Counted from the first letter of the stretch, positions 25,802 to 34,676 are shown. The stretch: 64,000 nt of DNA from Streptomyces silvae (GCF_016745505.1 NZ_JAERUC010000204.1:1-64000), one strand, 5' to 3'. The notes: a model not told the origin generated them from the sequence alone. Numbers and translations: made by a program.

Positions 25802-26733
25802 ACCGCAGAAATCTCCTCGGCGGACTCCTCGCCGCCGCGACCGTCCCGGCCCTCGCCTCCTGCAGCAGCGGCATCACCTCCCTGGACGGGCAGGGGGCCG
25901 GCGCCGGGGGCGGAGGTTCCAGCGAGGGCGGTGTCACCATCGGCACCGCCAACTTCACCGAGAACCAGGTGCTGGGATACCTCTACGCCGCCGCGCTCGA
26001 AGCGGCCGGGGTGAAGACCACGGTCCGTCCCAACCTCGGCACCCGCGAGATCCTGATCCCCGCCCTCAAGGGCGGCGACATCGACCTCCTGCCCGAATAC
26101 CAGGGCGCCCTGCTGCACTACCTCGACGCCGACGCCACGGCCACCGAGGAGGGCGCGATGCAGAACGCCCTCGCCATGGCCCTGCCGCGCGGGCTCCAGA
26201 TCCTCCCCTACGGCGAGGCCGAGGACTCCGACGCCTTCGTCGTCACCCGGAAGACCGCCGACGCGTACGGCCTGAAGTCCCTCGCCGACCTGGCGGGGCA
26301 CAACGGCAAGCTGGTCATCGGCGCGGCGCCCGAGGTCAAGAAGCGGGCGGTGGGCGCGGTGGGACTCAAGGACGTGTACGGCGTGGAGTTCAAGGAGTTC
26401 AAGTCGCTCGACTCCTCCGGGCCGCTGGTGAAGGGCGCACTGAAGAAGGGCGACGTCGACGTCGCGAACCTCTTCACCACCGACACCGACATCGTCGCCG
26501 AGGGCTGGGTCGTGCTCACCGACCCCAAGAACCTGATCCCCGGCCAGCACGTCGTCCCCCTCATCGCCGACCGCAAGGCCGACTCGACGGTCCGCAAGGC
26601 GCTGGCGGGGCTCGGCAACGCGCTGACGACGAAGGACCTCACCGAGCTCAACCGCCTGGTGGACAAGGACCGCAAGGACCCCGAGGACGTCGCGTACGAC
26701 TGGGCGGCGGAGCACGGGATCAAGAAGAAGTAG
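25798..26733 (+). CDS. Substrate-binding lipoprotein of the quaternary-amine ABC transporter (OpuCC type)
   Basis: This 311-residue protein has a lipoprotein signal ending ALASC (Cys22), a Gly/Ser linker and an OpuAC/glycine-betaine-type periplasmic binding fold. Typical segments are VTIGTANFTENQVLGYLYAAALEAAG, LLPEYQGALLHYLD and GDVDVANLFTTDTDI. Tyr-rich loops such as LPEYQGALLHY commonly build the aromatic cage for quaternary ammonium. The ligand may be betaine, choline, or another trimethylammonium compound such as ergothioneine, given the neighbouring lyase. Confidence 0.9.
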   Translation: MNRRNLLGGLLAAATVPALASCSSGITSLDGQGAGAGGGGSSEGGVTIGTANFTENQVLGYLYAAALEAAGVKTTVRPNLGTREILIPALKGGDIDLLPEYQGALLHYLDADATATEEGAMQNALAMALPRGLQILPYGEAEDSDAFVVTRKTADAYGLKSLADLAGHNGKLVIGAAPEVKKRAVGAVGLKDVYGVEFKEFKSLDSSGPLVKGALKKGDVDVANLFTTDTDIVAEGWVVLTDPKNLIPGQHVVPLIADRKADSTVRKALAGLGNALTTKDLTELNRLVDKDRKDPEDVAYDWAAEHGIKKK

Positions 26734-26787
26734 CCACCGCAGGACCGCACGGCACGACACACCACCGAGAGGCCGGGTAACCGAGTC

Positions 26788-28197
26788 ATGGCAGCTGAAG
26801 ACCTGGTGGAGCGGCGCTCCATCGATGTCGTCCCGGACGACGAACGGCACGGGACCGCGTTCAGTCAGTTCACCCTCTGGCTCGGCGCCAACCTCCAGAT
26901 CACCGCGGTCGTCACGGGCGCCCTCGCCGTCGTCTTCGGCGGTGACGTGGTGTGGTCGGTGGTGGGCCTCCTGCTGGGCAATCTGCTCGGCGGCGCCGTC
27001 ATGGCCCTGCACTCCGCGCAGGGCCCGAAGCTCGGCCTGCCCCAGATGATCCAGTCCCGCGCCCAGTTCGGGGTGCGCGGCGCGGTCGTCCCCCTCCTCC
27101 TGGTCATCCTCATGTACGTGGGCTTCTTCGCGAGCGGCAGCGTGCTCGCCGGCCAGGCGACCGCGCGGCTCACGCACACGGACGACACCACCGGCATCAT
27201 CGCCTTCGCCCTGATCACCGCCGTGGCGGCGGCCGTCGGCTACCGCGTGATCCACGTCCTGGGGCGGGTGGCCAGCGTGGTCTGCGCGCTCGCCTTCGTC
27301 TACCTGGGCATCCGCCTCCTGGACCGCGTGGACCTGTCGGCGCTGCTCGGCGACGCCCACTTCGACCTGCCGATGTTCCTGCTCGCGGTGTCGCTCTCGG
27401 CGTCCTGGCAGCTCGCCTTCGGGCCGTACGTCGCGGACTACTCGCGCTATCTGCCGCGTACGACGTCGGGACGCGCCACGTTCTGGTGGACCCTCTCGGG
27501 ATCGGCCGTCGGCTCGCAGTGGTCGATGACGTTCGGGGTGCTCGTGGCGGCGAGTTCGGGGGAGGCGTTCCTCGCGGACCAGGTCGGGTACGTGGTCGGT
27601 CTGGGCGGCGCGGGGCTGATCGCCTCGTTCCTCTATTTCTCGATCGCGCTCGGCAAGCTGACCATCAACGTGCTGAACACGTACGGCGGCTTCATGTCGA
27701 TGGTGACCGGCATCAGTGGATTCCGGGGCCAGAGGACGCTGTCGCAGCGCGGCAGGGCGGCGTACATCGCGCTGATCATGGTGGCGGGGACGGCGGTGGC
27801 GCTCCTGGGCAAGGACAGCTTCCTGACGTCCTTCAAGGACTTCCTGCTGTTCCTGCTGACGTTCTTCACGCCGTGGTCGGCGATCAACCTGGTCGACTAC
27901 TACCTGATCTCACGGGAGCGGTACGACATCCCCGCGCTCTCTGACCCCCGGGGCCGCTACGGCGCCTGGCGCTGGGACGCGCTCCTCGTCTACGGGGTGG
28001 GCGTCCTCGCCCAGCTCCCGTTCCTCGTGACGCACTTCTACACGGGCCCGCTGGCGGCACCGCTCGGCGGCGCGGACATCTCCTGGATCGTGGGCCTCGC
28101 GGTCCCCGCGGCGCTGTACTGGCTGCTGGCCCGCCGCGACACCTCCCACATCCCGGAGGAGACCCGGTACACCCTGGCGTCCGGCCCGGCGCACTGA
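26788..28197 (+). CDS. NCS1-family permease (cytosine/purine/hydantoin type)
   Basis: This 469-residue integral membrane protein has about 12 hydrophobic helices. Motifs of the nucleobase:cation symporter-1 family include FTLWLGANLQITAVVTGALAV near the N-terminus, SWQLAFGPYVADYSRYLPRTTS in the middle and FLLTFFTPWSAINLVDYYLISR late. Substrates in the family include cytosine, purines, allantoin, hydantoins and thiamine precursors. It follows the binding-protein gene by 54 bases on the same strand, so it may be cotranscribed and bring in a related heterocyclic substrate. Confidence 0.88.
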   Translation: MAAEDLVERRSIDVVPDDERHGTAFSQFTLWLGANLQITAVVTGALAVVFGGDVVWSVVGLLLGNLLGGAVMALHSAQGPKLGLPQMIQSRAQFGVRGAVVPLLLVILMYVGFFASGSVLAGQATARLTHTDDTTGIIAFALITAVAAAVGYRVIHVLGRVASVVCALAFVYLGIRLLDRVDLSALLGDAHFDLPMFLLAVSLSASWQLAFGPYVADYSRYLPRTTSGRATFWWTLSGSAVGSQWSMTFGVLVAASSGEAFLADQVGYVVGLGGAGLIASFLYFSIALGKLTINVLNTYGGFMSMVTGISGFRGQRTLSQRGRAAYIALIMVAGTAVALLGKDSFLTSFKDFLLFLLTFFTPWSAINLVDYYLISRERYDIPALSDPRGRYGAWRWDALLVYGVGVLAQLPFLVTHFYTGPLAAPLGGADISWIVGLAVPAALYWLLARRDTSHIPEETRYTLASGPAH

Positions 28198-28208
28198 CAG
28201 CCGGGATC

Positions 28209-28259
28209 CCGCGGCGGGGGCGGCCGACCCAGGTACGAGGCGCGGCCGCTCCCCCGCGG
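28209..28259. terminator. Bidirectional terminator hairpin
   Basis: CCGCGG-c-GGGGG-CGGCCG (28209-28226) pairs with CGGCCG-ct-CCCCCGCGG (28243-28259) with small bulges around a 16-base loop. It lies between the convergent NCS1 permease and MarR genes. Confidence 0.8.
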
Positions 28260-28269
28260 CGAGGGCCGC

Positions 28270-28695
28270 TCAGGTCAGTGACGTGTCGCCGTGGGATTCG
28301 AGGAGCTTGCGCAGCAGCCGGGCGAGCTCGTCGGACTCCTCCCGGCTGAGGGCCGACAGCATCCGCACCTCGTTCTCCAGGTGCTGCGGGAAGAGCGCGT
28401 CGGCCTCCTGCTTCCCCTTCTCCGTGAGCTGGATCTGCACCGAGCGCCGGTCACCGCCCTGCGGACGTACGCGCTCCACCAGCCCCCTGGCCTCCATACG
28501 GTCGATGCGCCGGGTGACCGCGCCCGAGGTGATCATCGAGGCCTTCAGGAAGGCTCCCGCCGTCATCCGGTAGGGCGGCCCCGACCTGCGCAGGGTCGTC
28601 AGCACGTCGAACTCCCCCGCCTCCAGGCCGTGCCGGGTGTCGAACTGCCGCAGCTCCCGCTCCAGGGTCCGGCTCAGCCGCTGCACCCGGCCCAC
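28270..28695 (-). CDS. MarR-family regulator, probably truncated at its N-terminus
   Basis: The frame encodes 141 residues of a winged-helix MarR protein: FDVLTTLRRSGPPYRMTAGAF, SGAVTRRIDRMEARGLVERV, wing GGDRRSVQIQLTEKGK, and a C-terminal dimerisation helix. The reading frame upstream of the GTG at 28695 still encodes LDTWPAGIV, the end of the usual N-terminal helix. Similarity then stops abruptly at about 28719, where an FMN reductase fragment begins on the other strand. So the first 20-25 residues appear lost by deletion. No ribosome site supports 28695, and the gene may be dead. Confidence 0.75.
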   Translation of the reverse strand: MGRVQRLSRTLERELRQFDTRHGLEAGEFDVLTTLRRSGPPYRMTAGAFLKASMITSGAVTRRIDRMEARGLVERVRPQGGDRRSVQIQLTEKGKQEADALFPQHLENEVRMLSALSREESDELARLLRKLLESHGDTSLT

Positions 28696-28721
28696 GATGC
28701 CCGCCGGCCAGGTGTCGAGGC

Positions 28722-28820
28722 ACCGTCCTCGCCCTGTCGGGCAGCCTGCGGGCGGAGTCGTACAACGCGGCCCTGCTGAGGGCGGCGGGGGAGCACAGTT
28801 CCGGCGAGGTGGACATCGCT
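28722..28820 (+). pseudogene. N-terminal fragment of an NADPH-dependent FMN reductase
   Basis: Translated from 28722, this stretch reads TVLALSGSLRAESYNAALL followed by RAAGEHSSGEVDIAHA. The SGSLRxxSxN motif is the phosphate-binding signature of NADPH-dependent FMN reductases (flavodoxin fold). Only about 33 of about 190 residues remain. A GTG at 28713 is in the wrong frame by one base. The remainder is replaced by a transporter fragment. It is a remnant, not a gene. Confidence 0.75.
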
Positions 28821-28821
28821 C

Positions 28822-29783
28822 ATGCCGCAGCTCAGCCGGGACTGGGGCGTGCCCCAGGAGTCGGCGGCCCGGGCCACGACGGTCTTCGCCGTCGCCTACG
28901 CGTGGGGCTCCCTGGCCGGCGGCCCGCTCTCCGACCGTTACGGCCGCCGCACCATCCTGGCGGGGACCGTGGCCGCCATGGCCGTGGCGACCGCCCTCGT
29001 ACCGCTCGCCACCGGCCTCCCCTGGGCCTCGGCGGCGCGGGCCCTCCAGGGGCTCACGGCCGGGTCATTCGTCCCGATGTCGTACGCCTCTCTGTCGGAA
29101 CGGGTCCCGGAGCGGCTGCCCCTGGCGCTGACCACCGTCAACGCCGCCGGAGGCGCCAGCGCGGTGATCAGCCAGATCGAGGGACAGGTGCTCGGCTCCG
29201 CGCTCGGCTGGCGGGCGGTCTTCCTCGTCTCCGCACCGCTGCTGGCCGTGGGGGCCCTGGCGCTCCGGCGGATCCTGCTGCCCGGCACGGTCGGCACCCC
29301 CGGACGCGACGCCGCCGGCGAGGGCGGTCTGCGGGTCCTGCGTTCGGCGCGTCTGCTGCGCCTGCTCGTCATCGTCGTACCCCTGCTCGGCAGTCTCACC
29401 GCCATCTACACAGTCGTACAGCTGTACGGGCCCGCCGACCTGGTCGGGGATCCCGGCGCGATGCTGCGGGCTGCGGGCCAGCGCCCTGCCCGCCATGGTG
29501 CTCGCCGTCCTCGCCGCCCCCGCGCTCGGCCGTTTCCCCCCGCTGCGGCGGGCCGCCGCCTCACTCACTCGGCGCCCAACTCCCGCTGGTGGTCGGCAGC
29601 GTGGCCGGGGTGGCGCTGATCCTCGCGGCCCTGCTCGCGGCCTGCACCGGACTGCTCGCCCTCGCCCACCGCGCGGCCGTACGGCACGGACGTACAGCAC
29701 CGGCGGACGCGTCCGCGCCGGCCCGGACCGCCGGCCGTCTCGCGCCCCCGGCGGCGGATCCGCAAGCGGCGCACGCCGACTGA
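28822..29783 (+). pseudogene. Decayed MFS transporter (DHA1-like), truncated and frameshifted
   Basis: The frame from 28822 encodes MPQLSRDWGVPQESAARAT followed by the MFS motif A region GGPLSDRYGRRTILAG and further helices. The first transmembrane helix is missing. Near 29475 the homology moves to another frame (ALPAMVLAVLAAPALGRF), consistent with one extra G. Near 29573 it moves again (SLGAQLPLVVGSVAGVALIL), consistent with one extra A. The last frame ends at 29783. Two frameshifts plus the missing start make a functional product unlikely. Joined, the parts resemble a chloramphenicol/arabinose-type drug efflux protein. Confidence 0.8.
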
Positions 29784-29895
29784 GAGGCCGTACGCACGGA
29801 TTCCTCCCGATATGCGCACTCGTGCGGGGCGTCTTAGCCTACTGACATTGATCAGGTAGTCGAGGGCCGGTTCGGCCGGCGGAGGGCGAGCTCCC

Positions 29896-30741
29896 ATGGC
29901 TGAGAAGCGTGTGAGGTCCGGACTGATCGGCGAGTTGTCGGCGGAGTTCCTGGGCACGATGATCCTCATCCTGTTCGGGTGCGGTGTCGTGGCCCAGGTG
30001 GCCGCGGGCGGGGCATTGACCGATCCACCCGGTGGACTCGGGGACCACGACAGCATCGCGTGGGCGTGGGGGCTGGGTGTCACCCTGGGCGTCTACGTGG
30101 CGGCGCGGCTGAGCGGCGCCCACCTCAATCCCGCGGTGACCCTCGCACTCGCCACGTTCAGGGGCTTCCCCTGGCGCAAGGTGGCTCCCTACGCACTGGC
30201 GCAGACGGCCGGCGCGTTCGTGGCCGCCCTCCTCGTCCGCTGGAACTACAGCGAGGCGCTGGCGAAGGCCGACCCCGGACACACCGTCAAGACACAGACG
30301 GTGTTCTCCACCCTCCCCGCCAACGGCAATCCGGCTCTGCCGGTCCACGAGTGGGGCGCGTTCCGCGACCAGGTCATCGGCACCGCCATCCTGCTGCTGC
30401 TGATCATGGCCGTCACCGACGTGCTCAACACGGCTCCGGGCGCGAACCTGGGCCCGTTCATCACCGGTCTGATCGTGGTCGCCATCGGCATGGCCTGGGG
30501 AACCAACGCGGGCTACGCGATCAACCCGGCCCGTGACTTCGGCCCCCGGCTGGCGAGCTTCATCACCGGCTACAACGGGGCGTGGCGAGATCAGTACGGA
30601 AATCTCTACTTCTGGGTACCCATCCTGGGTCCGCTGGTCGGCGGCCTGCTCGGCGCGGGGATGTACAAGGCATTCGTCGGCCGGTTCCTGCCGACGGCGG
30701 AACCCGAGCCGCCGGGACGCGCCCCGGCATCCAAGGCCTGA
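29896..30741 (+). CDS. glpF: Glycerol facilitator / aquaporin (MIP family)
   Basis: This 281-residue membrane protein has both NPA boxes: SGAHLNPAVTLALATF (78-80) and GYAINPARDFGPR (210-212). The Asp directly after the second NPAR is the glycerol-facilitator signature and distinguishes it from water-only channels. Six transmembrane helices are apparent. Glycerol kinase follows 27 bases downstream, so the pair imports and traps glycerol as glycerol 3-phosphate. The gene begins 113 bases after the decayed MFS gene. Confidence 0.93.
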   Translation: MAEKRVRSGLIGELSAEFLGTMILILFGCGVVAQVAAGGALTDPPGGLGDHDSIAWAWGLGVTLGVYVAARLSGAHLNPAVTLALATFRGFPWRKVAPYALAQTAGAFVAALLVRWNYSEALAKADPGHTVKTQTVFSTLPANGNPALPVHEWGAFRDQVIGTAILLLLIMAVTDVLNTAPGANLGPFITGLIVVAIGMAWGTNAGYAINPARDFGPRLASFITGYNGAWRDQYGNLYFWVPILGPLVGGLLGAGMYKAFVGRFLPTAEPEPPGRAPASKA

Positions 30742-30768
30742 CGGCACCGTCCGGAGAGGTGACACATC

Positions 30769-32286
30769 ATGGCGGACTTCATCGGCGCGGTGGACCAAGG
30801 GACCACCAGCACCCGATTCATGATCTTCGATCACGGCGGCAACGAGGTTGCCCGGCATCAGCTGGAACACGCCCAGGTCCTCCCCCGCTCCGGCTGGGTG
30901 GAGCACGACCCGGTCGAGATCTGGGAGCGCACCAACTCGGTGATGCAGAACGCCCTGCGCTTCGGGGGGCTGTCGGCGGACGATCTGGCGGCCATCGGCA
31001 TCACCAACCAGCGTGAGACGACGGTGGTCTGGGACCCGCGCAACGGACGGCCGTACTACAACGCCATCGTGTGGCAGGACACCCGGACCGACGCCATCGC
31101 GGCGAACCTCGAACGTTCGGGGCGCGGCGACGTCATCCGGCGTAAGGCCGGGCTTCCGCCGGCCACCTACTTCTCCGCCGGCAAGATCCAGTGGATCCTG
31201 GAGAACGTCGACGGCGTACGGGAAGCGGCGGAGGCGGGCCACGCCCTCTTCGGCAACACCGACGCCTGGGTCCTGTGGAACCTGACCGGCGGCCCCGACG
31301 GCGGCATCCACGCCACCGACGTGACCAACGCCAGCCGCACCATGCTGATGGATCTGGAGACCCTCGACTGGGACGACGAGCTCCTGGGCTTCTTCGGCAT
31401 CCCCCGGGCCATGCTCCCCACCATCAACCCGTCGTCGGACGCGGAAGCCTTCGGTGTCACCCGCAGCTCCCGGCCGCTGCGCGGCGCCGTCCCCATCACC
31501 GGGGTCCTCGGCGACCAGCACGCGGCCACCGTGGGGCAGGTCTGCTTCGCGCCCGGCGAGGCCAAGAACACCTACGGCACGGGCAACTTCCTGGTGCTGA
31601 ACACCGGTACGGAGCTGGTCCGTTCGCAGCACGGGCTGCTCACGACGGTGGCGTACAAGTTCGGTGACAGTCCGGTGGTGTACGCGCTGGAGGGCTCCAT
31701 CGCCGTGACGGGGTCCGCGGTGCAGTGGCTGCGCGACCAGATGAAGATCATCAAGTCCGCCCCCGAGAGCGAGGAACTCGCCCGTACGGTCGAGGACAAC
31801 GGCGGCATCTACTTCGTCCCCGCGTTCTCGGGGCTCTTCGCCCCGTACTGGCGCTCCGACGCCCGAGGGGCGATCGTCGGCCTGGCCAGGTACAACGACA
31901 ACGCCCATCTGGCGCGGGCGACGCTGGAGTCCATCTGCTACCAGAGCCGCGATGTCGTCGAGGCCATGGAACGCGACTCCGGTGTCCATCTCGACGTGCT
32001 CAAGGTCGACGGCGGCGTCACCGCCAACGACCTCTGCATGCAGATCCAGGCCGATGTCCTCGGTGTTCCGGTCAGCCGTCCGGTGGTCGCCGAGACGACC
32101 GCTCTCGGCGCCGCGTACGCGGCCGGCCTCGCCGTCGGATTCTGGCGGGACACCGACGAGCTGCGCACCCACTGGAACGAGTCCAAGCGGTGGCAGCCCC
32201 AGTGGACCGAGGAGCAGCGCGCGGAGGGTTACGCGGGCTGGAAGCGGGCCGTGGAACGCACGCTGGACTGGGTCCAGGTCCCCTGA
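30769..32286 (+). CDS. glpK: Glycerol kinase
   Basis: This 505-residue FGGY-family kinase contains [16 protein letters not shown] at the N-terminus (phosphate loop), [41 protein letters not shown] and [20 protein letters not shown]. It has the full family length. It phosphorylates glycerol taken up by the neighbouring facilitator, feeding glycolysis and phospholipid synthesis. GAGAGG precedes the ATG. No glycerol-3-phosphate dehydrogenase gene or GylR-type regulator follows, unlike the usual Streptomyces gyl operon. Confidence 0.95.
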   Translation: MADFIGAVDQGTTSTRFMIFDHGGNEVARHQLEHAQVLPRSGWVEHDPVEIWERTNSVMQNALRFGGLSADDLAAIGITNQRETTVVWDPRNGRPYYNAIVWQDTRTDAIAANLERSGRGDVIRRKAGLPPATYFSAGKIQWILENVDGVREAAEAGHALFGNTDAWVLWNLTGGPDGGIHATDVTNASRTMLMDLETLDWDDELLGFFGIPRAMLPTINPSSDAEAFGVTRSSRPLRGAVPITGVLGDQHAATVGQVCFAPGEAKNTYGTGNFLVLNTGTELVRSQHGLLTTVAYKFGDSPVVYALEGSIAVTGSAVQWLRDQMKIIKSAPESEELARTVEDNGGIYFVPAFSGLFAPYWRSDARGAIVGLARYNDNAHLARATLESICYQSRDVVEAMERDSGVHLDVLKVDGGVTANDLCMQIQADVLGVPVSRPVVAETTALGAAYAAGLAVGFWRDTDELRTHWNESKRWQPQWTEEQRAEGYAGWKRAVERTLDWVQVP

Positions 32287-32385
32287 CCCCCACCCCCGCC
32301 GGGGCCCGTCCGGTTCATGGGGCGCGCCCGGCGAGGCCTGGCTATGCTCGATGAGGGGCCGCGGAACCGATCCCTGGAGGTTCGC

Positions 32386-32865
32386 ATGACCATGGCGTAC
32401 GAGCCACGCGATGTGGCCCCGCGTCTCGCCACCGGCGCATTCATCCTGAACTCCGGCCTGAGCAAGCTGAAGGCGGACGAGGCCACCGCGCAGGGCCTGC
32501 ACGGCATGGCCTGCACGGCGTACCCGTTCCTGGAGAAGCTGGACGCGGGGCGCTTCACCCGGCTGCTGGCCTGCACGGAGATCGCGGTCGGCGGAGCGCT
32601 GCTCACCCCGTTCGTACCCACCCGGCTGGCGGGCCTGGCGCTGACCGGCTTCTCCGGAGGTCTCGTCGGCCTGTATCTGCGGGTCCCGGGAATGCGGCAG
32701 GAGGGCAGCCTGCGCCCCACCCAGGACGGCATCGCCCTGGCGAAGGACACCTGGATGCTCGGTATCGGACTCGGCTTCCTGGGCGCGGGACCACGCCGCA
32801 CGTGCGCAACGGCGTCCCACCGCTCCCTCCGCTCAGCCCGCTCCCACAGCCGGTGCGGGTGCTGA
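32386..32865 (+). CDS. DoxX-like membrane protein
   Basis: This 159-residue protein begins YEPRDVAPRLATGAFILNSGLSKLKADE and contains hydrophobic helices (VGGALLTPFVPTRLAGLALTGFSGGLVGLYL) of the DoxX-like family of four-helix membrane proteins. CTGGAGG precedes the ATG at 32386. The conserved part ends near WMLGIGLGFLGAG. The last 25 residues are Arg/Ser/Cys-rich and unlike the family, which suggests a frameshift near the 3' end. It is convergent with the HxlR gene at seven bases. Confidence 0.8.
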   Translation: MTMAYEPRDVAPRLATGAFILNSGLSKLKADEATAQGLHGMACTAYPFLEKLDAGRFTRLLACTEIAVGGALLTPFVPTRLAGLALTGFSGGLVGLYLRVPGMRQEGSLRPTQDGIALAKDTWMLGIGLGFLGAGPRRTCATASHRSLRSARSHSRCGC

Positions 32866-32872
32866 CTACTCG

Positions 32873-33388
32873 TCAGGTATCTGCCTGCGATCGCCGCTGT
32901 CGCTCGAGTTCGGCGTAGCGCTCCCGCATGGCCTCGCCGGCGGCCGGGCCGGCGGCGAACACGTACGCGTCGCTGTCGTCGAGGCTCTTCCCGGTCCGGG
33001 CGTCGACCACGACCGGCTCGGCCTCCCGGCCGGTCTCGGCGTCGACGAGGACCATGGACCGGTCCTGCGGCGCAAGGTGCCGGTTGCCCCATGCGGCCAG
33101 GGCGACGATCACGGGCCGCAGGGAGTGCCCGCGCTCGGTGAGTACGTACTCGTGGCGGACCGGGTGTGTCCGGTACGGCCGCCGCTCCAACAGGCCGTCG
33201 GCGACCAAGGCCTTCAGCCGCGCGGTGAGCATGCTGGTGGAGATGCCCAGGCTCTGCTGGAACTGGTCGAAGCGCGTATAGCCGTCGAAGGCGTCATGGA
33301 GGATCAGCAGCGTCCACCACTCGCCGACGTGCTGCACCGTGGTCGACAGCGGGCACTCGCGATCCTCCAGCCGGACCCTGCTCGACAT
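32873..33388 (-). CDS. HxlR-family winged-helix regulator
   Basis: This 171-residue protein has the HxlR hallmark: an N-terminal Cys in LEDRECPLSTTVQHVGEWWTLLILHDAFDGYTRFDQFQ, followed by the wing (RPYRTHPVRHEYVLTERG). The GGAGG five bases before the ATG sets the start; a longer upstream reading would run through the operator. HxlR regulators often sense aldehydes, quinones or redox state. It is divergent from a SnoaL-like gene, and inverted repeats lie in the shared region. Confidence 0.9.
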   Translation of the reverse strand: MSSRVRLEDRECPLSTTVQHVGEWWTLLILHDAFDGYTRFDQFQQSLGISTSMLTARLKALVADGLLERRPYRTHPVRHEYVLTERGHSLRPVIVALAAWGNRHLAPQDRSMVLVDAETGREAEPVVVDARTGKSLDDSDAYVFAAGPAAGEAMRERYAELERQRRSQADT

Positions 33389-33403
33389 GACACCTCCGGA
33401 GTT

Positions 33404-33442
33404 ACTGCTAAAGTCGAAGTTACTGGCTTCTATTTTAGCAGT
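33404..33442. promoter_or_regulatory. HxlR operator candidate
   Basis: ACTGCTAAA (33404-33412) and TTTAGCAGT (33434-33442) are exact reverse complements 21 bases apart. A partial extra copy, GTTACTGGCT, lies between them. The AT-rich block lies 16 bases upstream of the HxlR start codon and 95 bases before the divergent gene. This matches an autoregulated divergent promoter. Confidence 0.65.
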
Positions 33443-33536
33443 TGCCCGTGGTGCGCCCCGCATCCGCATGTCCGCGCGGGCGCCCGATATCCCTGTATCC
33501 CTGTACCCCTGTATTCAGCACGCACGTGAGGCAGCC

Positions 33537-33896
33537 ATGACCGAACACCCAGGCCAGGTCGACGTCGCCGACCTGCCAGAGGTCGTCCGAAATTTCCTGC
33601 GGGCCCATGAGAAGCGGGACTTCACCACAGCAACCGCCTCGTTCGCACCGGAGGCCACCGTCACGGACGACGGCCGCACCTACCGGGGGACGGACGCCAT
33701 CAGGGGCTGGCTGGAGCAGGCCGGCACCCAGTACACCTACACCGCCACGCCCGTCGGAGCCGAGCGCGACGATCCGGGCAGGTACACCGTCGTCCAGCAT
33801 CTCGAAGGCGACTTCCCCGGCGCCGTGGTCGATCTGCACTACCGCTTCGTCCTTGACGGGCACGAGCTGATCAGCGAACTCACCATCGCTCCCTGA
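33537..33896 (+). CDS. SnoaL-like / NTF2-fold protein
   Basis: This 119-residue protein matches small SnoaL-like domains: FLRAHEKRDFTTATASFAPEATVTDDGRTYRGTDAIRGWL, then VVQHLEGDFPGAVVDLHYRFVLDGHELISELTIAP. This NTF2-like cone fold serves as isomerase, cyclase or ligand-binding protein, so its reaction is unknown. GAGG precedes the ATG. It is the divergent partner and likely target of the HxlR regulator. Three imperfect CCTGTATC repeats (33490-33515) sit in its leader. Confidence 0.85.
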   Translation: MTEHPGQVDVADLPEVVRNFLRAHEKRDFTTATASFAPEATVTDDGRTYRGTDAIRGWLEQAGTQYTYTATPVGAERDDPGRYTVVQHLEGDFPGAVVDLHYRFVLDGHELISELTIAP

Positions 33897-34070
33897 GGGC
33901 CGCGGAGCTGTTCTCCCCGGGGCTGCGGGCGGGCTGCAGGAGGAACGTAAGCCTGTCGGTTCCGGGAGTGGACCGTTCAGCCCTTGCCGCCGCCGCGCGT
34001 GCGTCGGAGGGTGGTGGTGCGGTGCCCCTCCCCCGGACGGGCACCGGGCCGTCCAGGAAGGTGGCGAGCG

Positions 34071-34676
34071 ATGAGGCACCGCAGCGTCGCGGATCTGATG
34101 ACACCCGCGGCGGTCAGCGTCATGCGGGGCACGACGTTCAAGGAGATTGCACGGCTCCTGGACGAGTTCGACATCACCGCGGTATGCGTGGTGGACGAGT
34201 CGAACCGGCCGCTGGGCGTGGTCTCGGAGGCGGACCTGGTACGCCGTCGTGCCGCCGGGGCCGGACTCGACACCGCCGGCGCACTCATGTCGAGTCCCGC
34301 CGTCGTCGCCCGGCCCGGGTGGAGCGTGGTGCGGGCCGCCCGTGTGATGGACCGGGCCGGCATCAAACGCCTGCCCGTGGTCGACGACGACCGGCAGCTC
34401 GTGGGCGTGATCAGCCGGAGCGACCTCGTGCAGCTCTTCCTCCGCAGGGACCGGGCCATCCAGGAGGAGATCGTCGAGGACGTGGTCACCCACACCCTGG
34501 GGCTGAGCCCGGCCGCCCTGTCGGTCGAGGTGATGGACGGCCGCGTCACCCTCAGTGGAACGGTCAGCCGCCGCAGCCTCGTTCCGGTGCTCCTCAGGCT
34601 CTGCAACAGCGTCGACGGTGTCGTGGGGGTCATCGACCGGCTCACCTACGAGGACGACGACCTGCCGAGGGACTGA
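34071..34676 (+). CDS. CBS-domain pair plus BON domain protein
   Basis: This 201-residue protein has two CBS domains (about 5-60, VADLMTPAAVSV; about 70-125, ALMSSPAVVARPGWSV...LPVVDDDRQLVGVISRSDLV). A BON domain follows (about 135-190, LSVEVMDGRVTLSGTVSRR). CBS pairs bind adenosyl ligands such as AMP or ATP, and BON domains contact membranes or phospholipids. In actinobacteria this combination is common among hypoxia/dormancy-linked genes. The zinc alcohol dehydrogenase and universal stress protein downstream support that context. Confidence 0.88.
   Translation: MRHRSVADLMTPAAVSVMRGTTFKEIARLLDEFDITAVCVVDESNRPLGVVSEADLVRRRAAGAGLDTAGALMSSPAVVARPGWSVVRAARVMDRAGIKRLPVVDDDRQLVGVISRSDLVQLFLRRDRAIQEEIVEDVVTHTLGLSPAALSVEVMDGRVTLSGTVSRRSLVPVLLRLCNSVDGVVGVIDRLTYEDDDLPRD

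Noticed and set aside
29839-32820. A 993-codon open frame on the minus strand across glpF and glpK
   Set aside because: It is the antisense shadow of two well-recognised genes, has no domain signature and results from the GC-rich codon pattern.
33490-33515. Three CCTGTATC-like octamers before the SnoaL-like gene
   Set aside because: They are imperfect, have no dyad symmetry and are probably slippage products; noted only in the gene entry.
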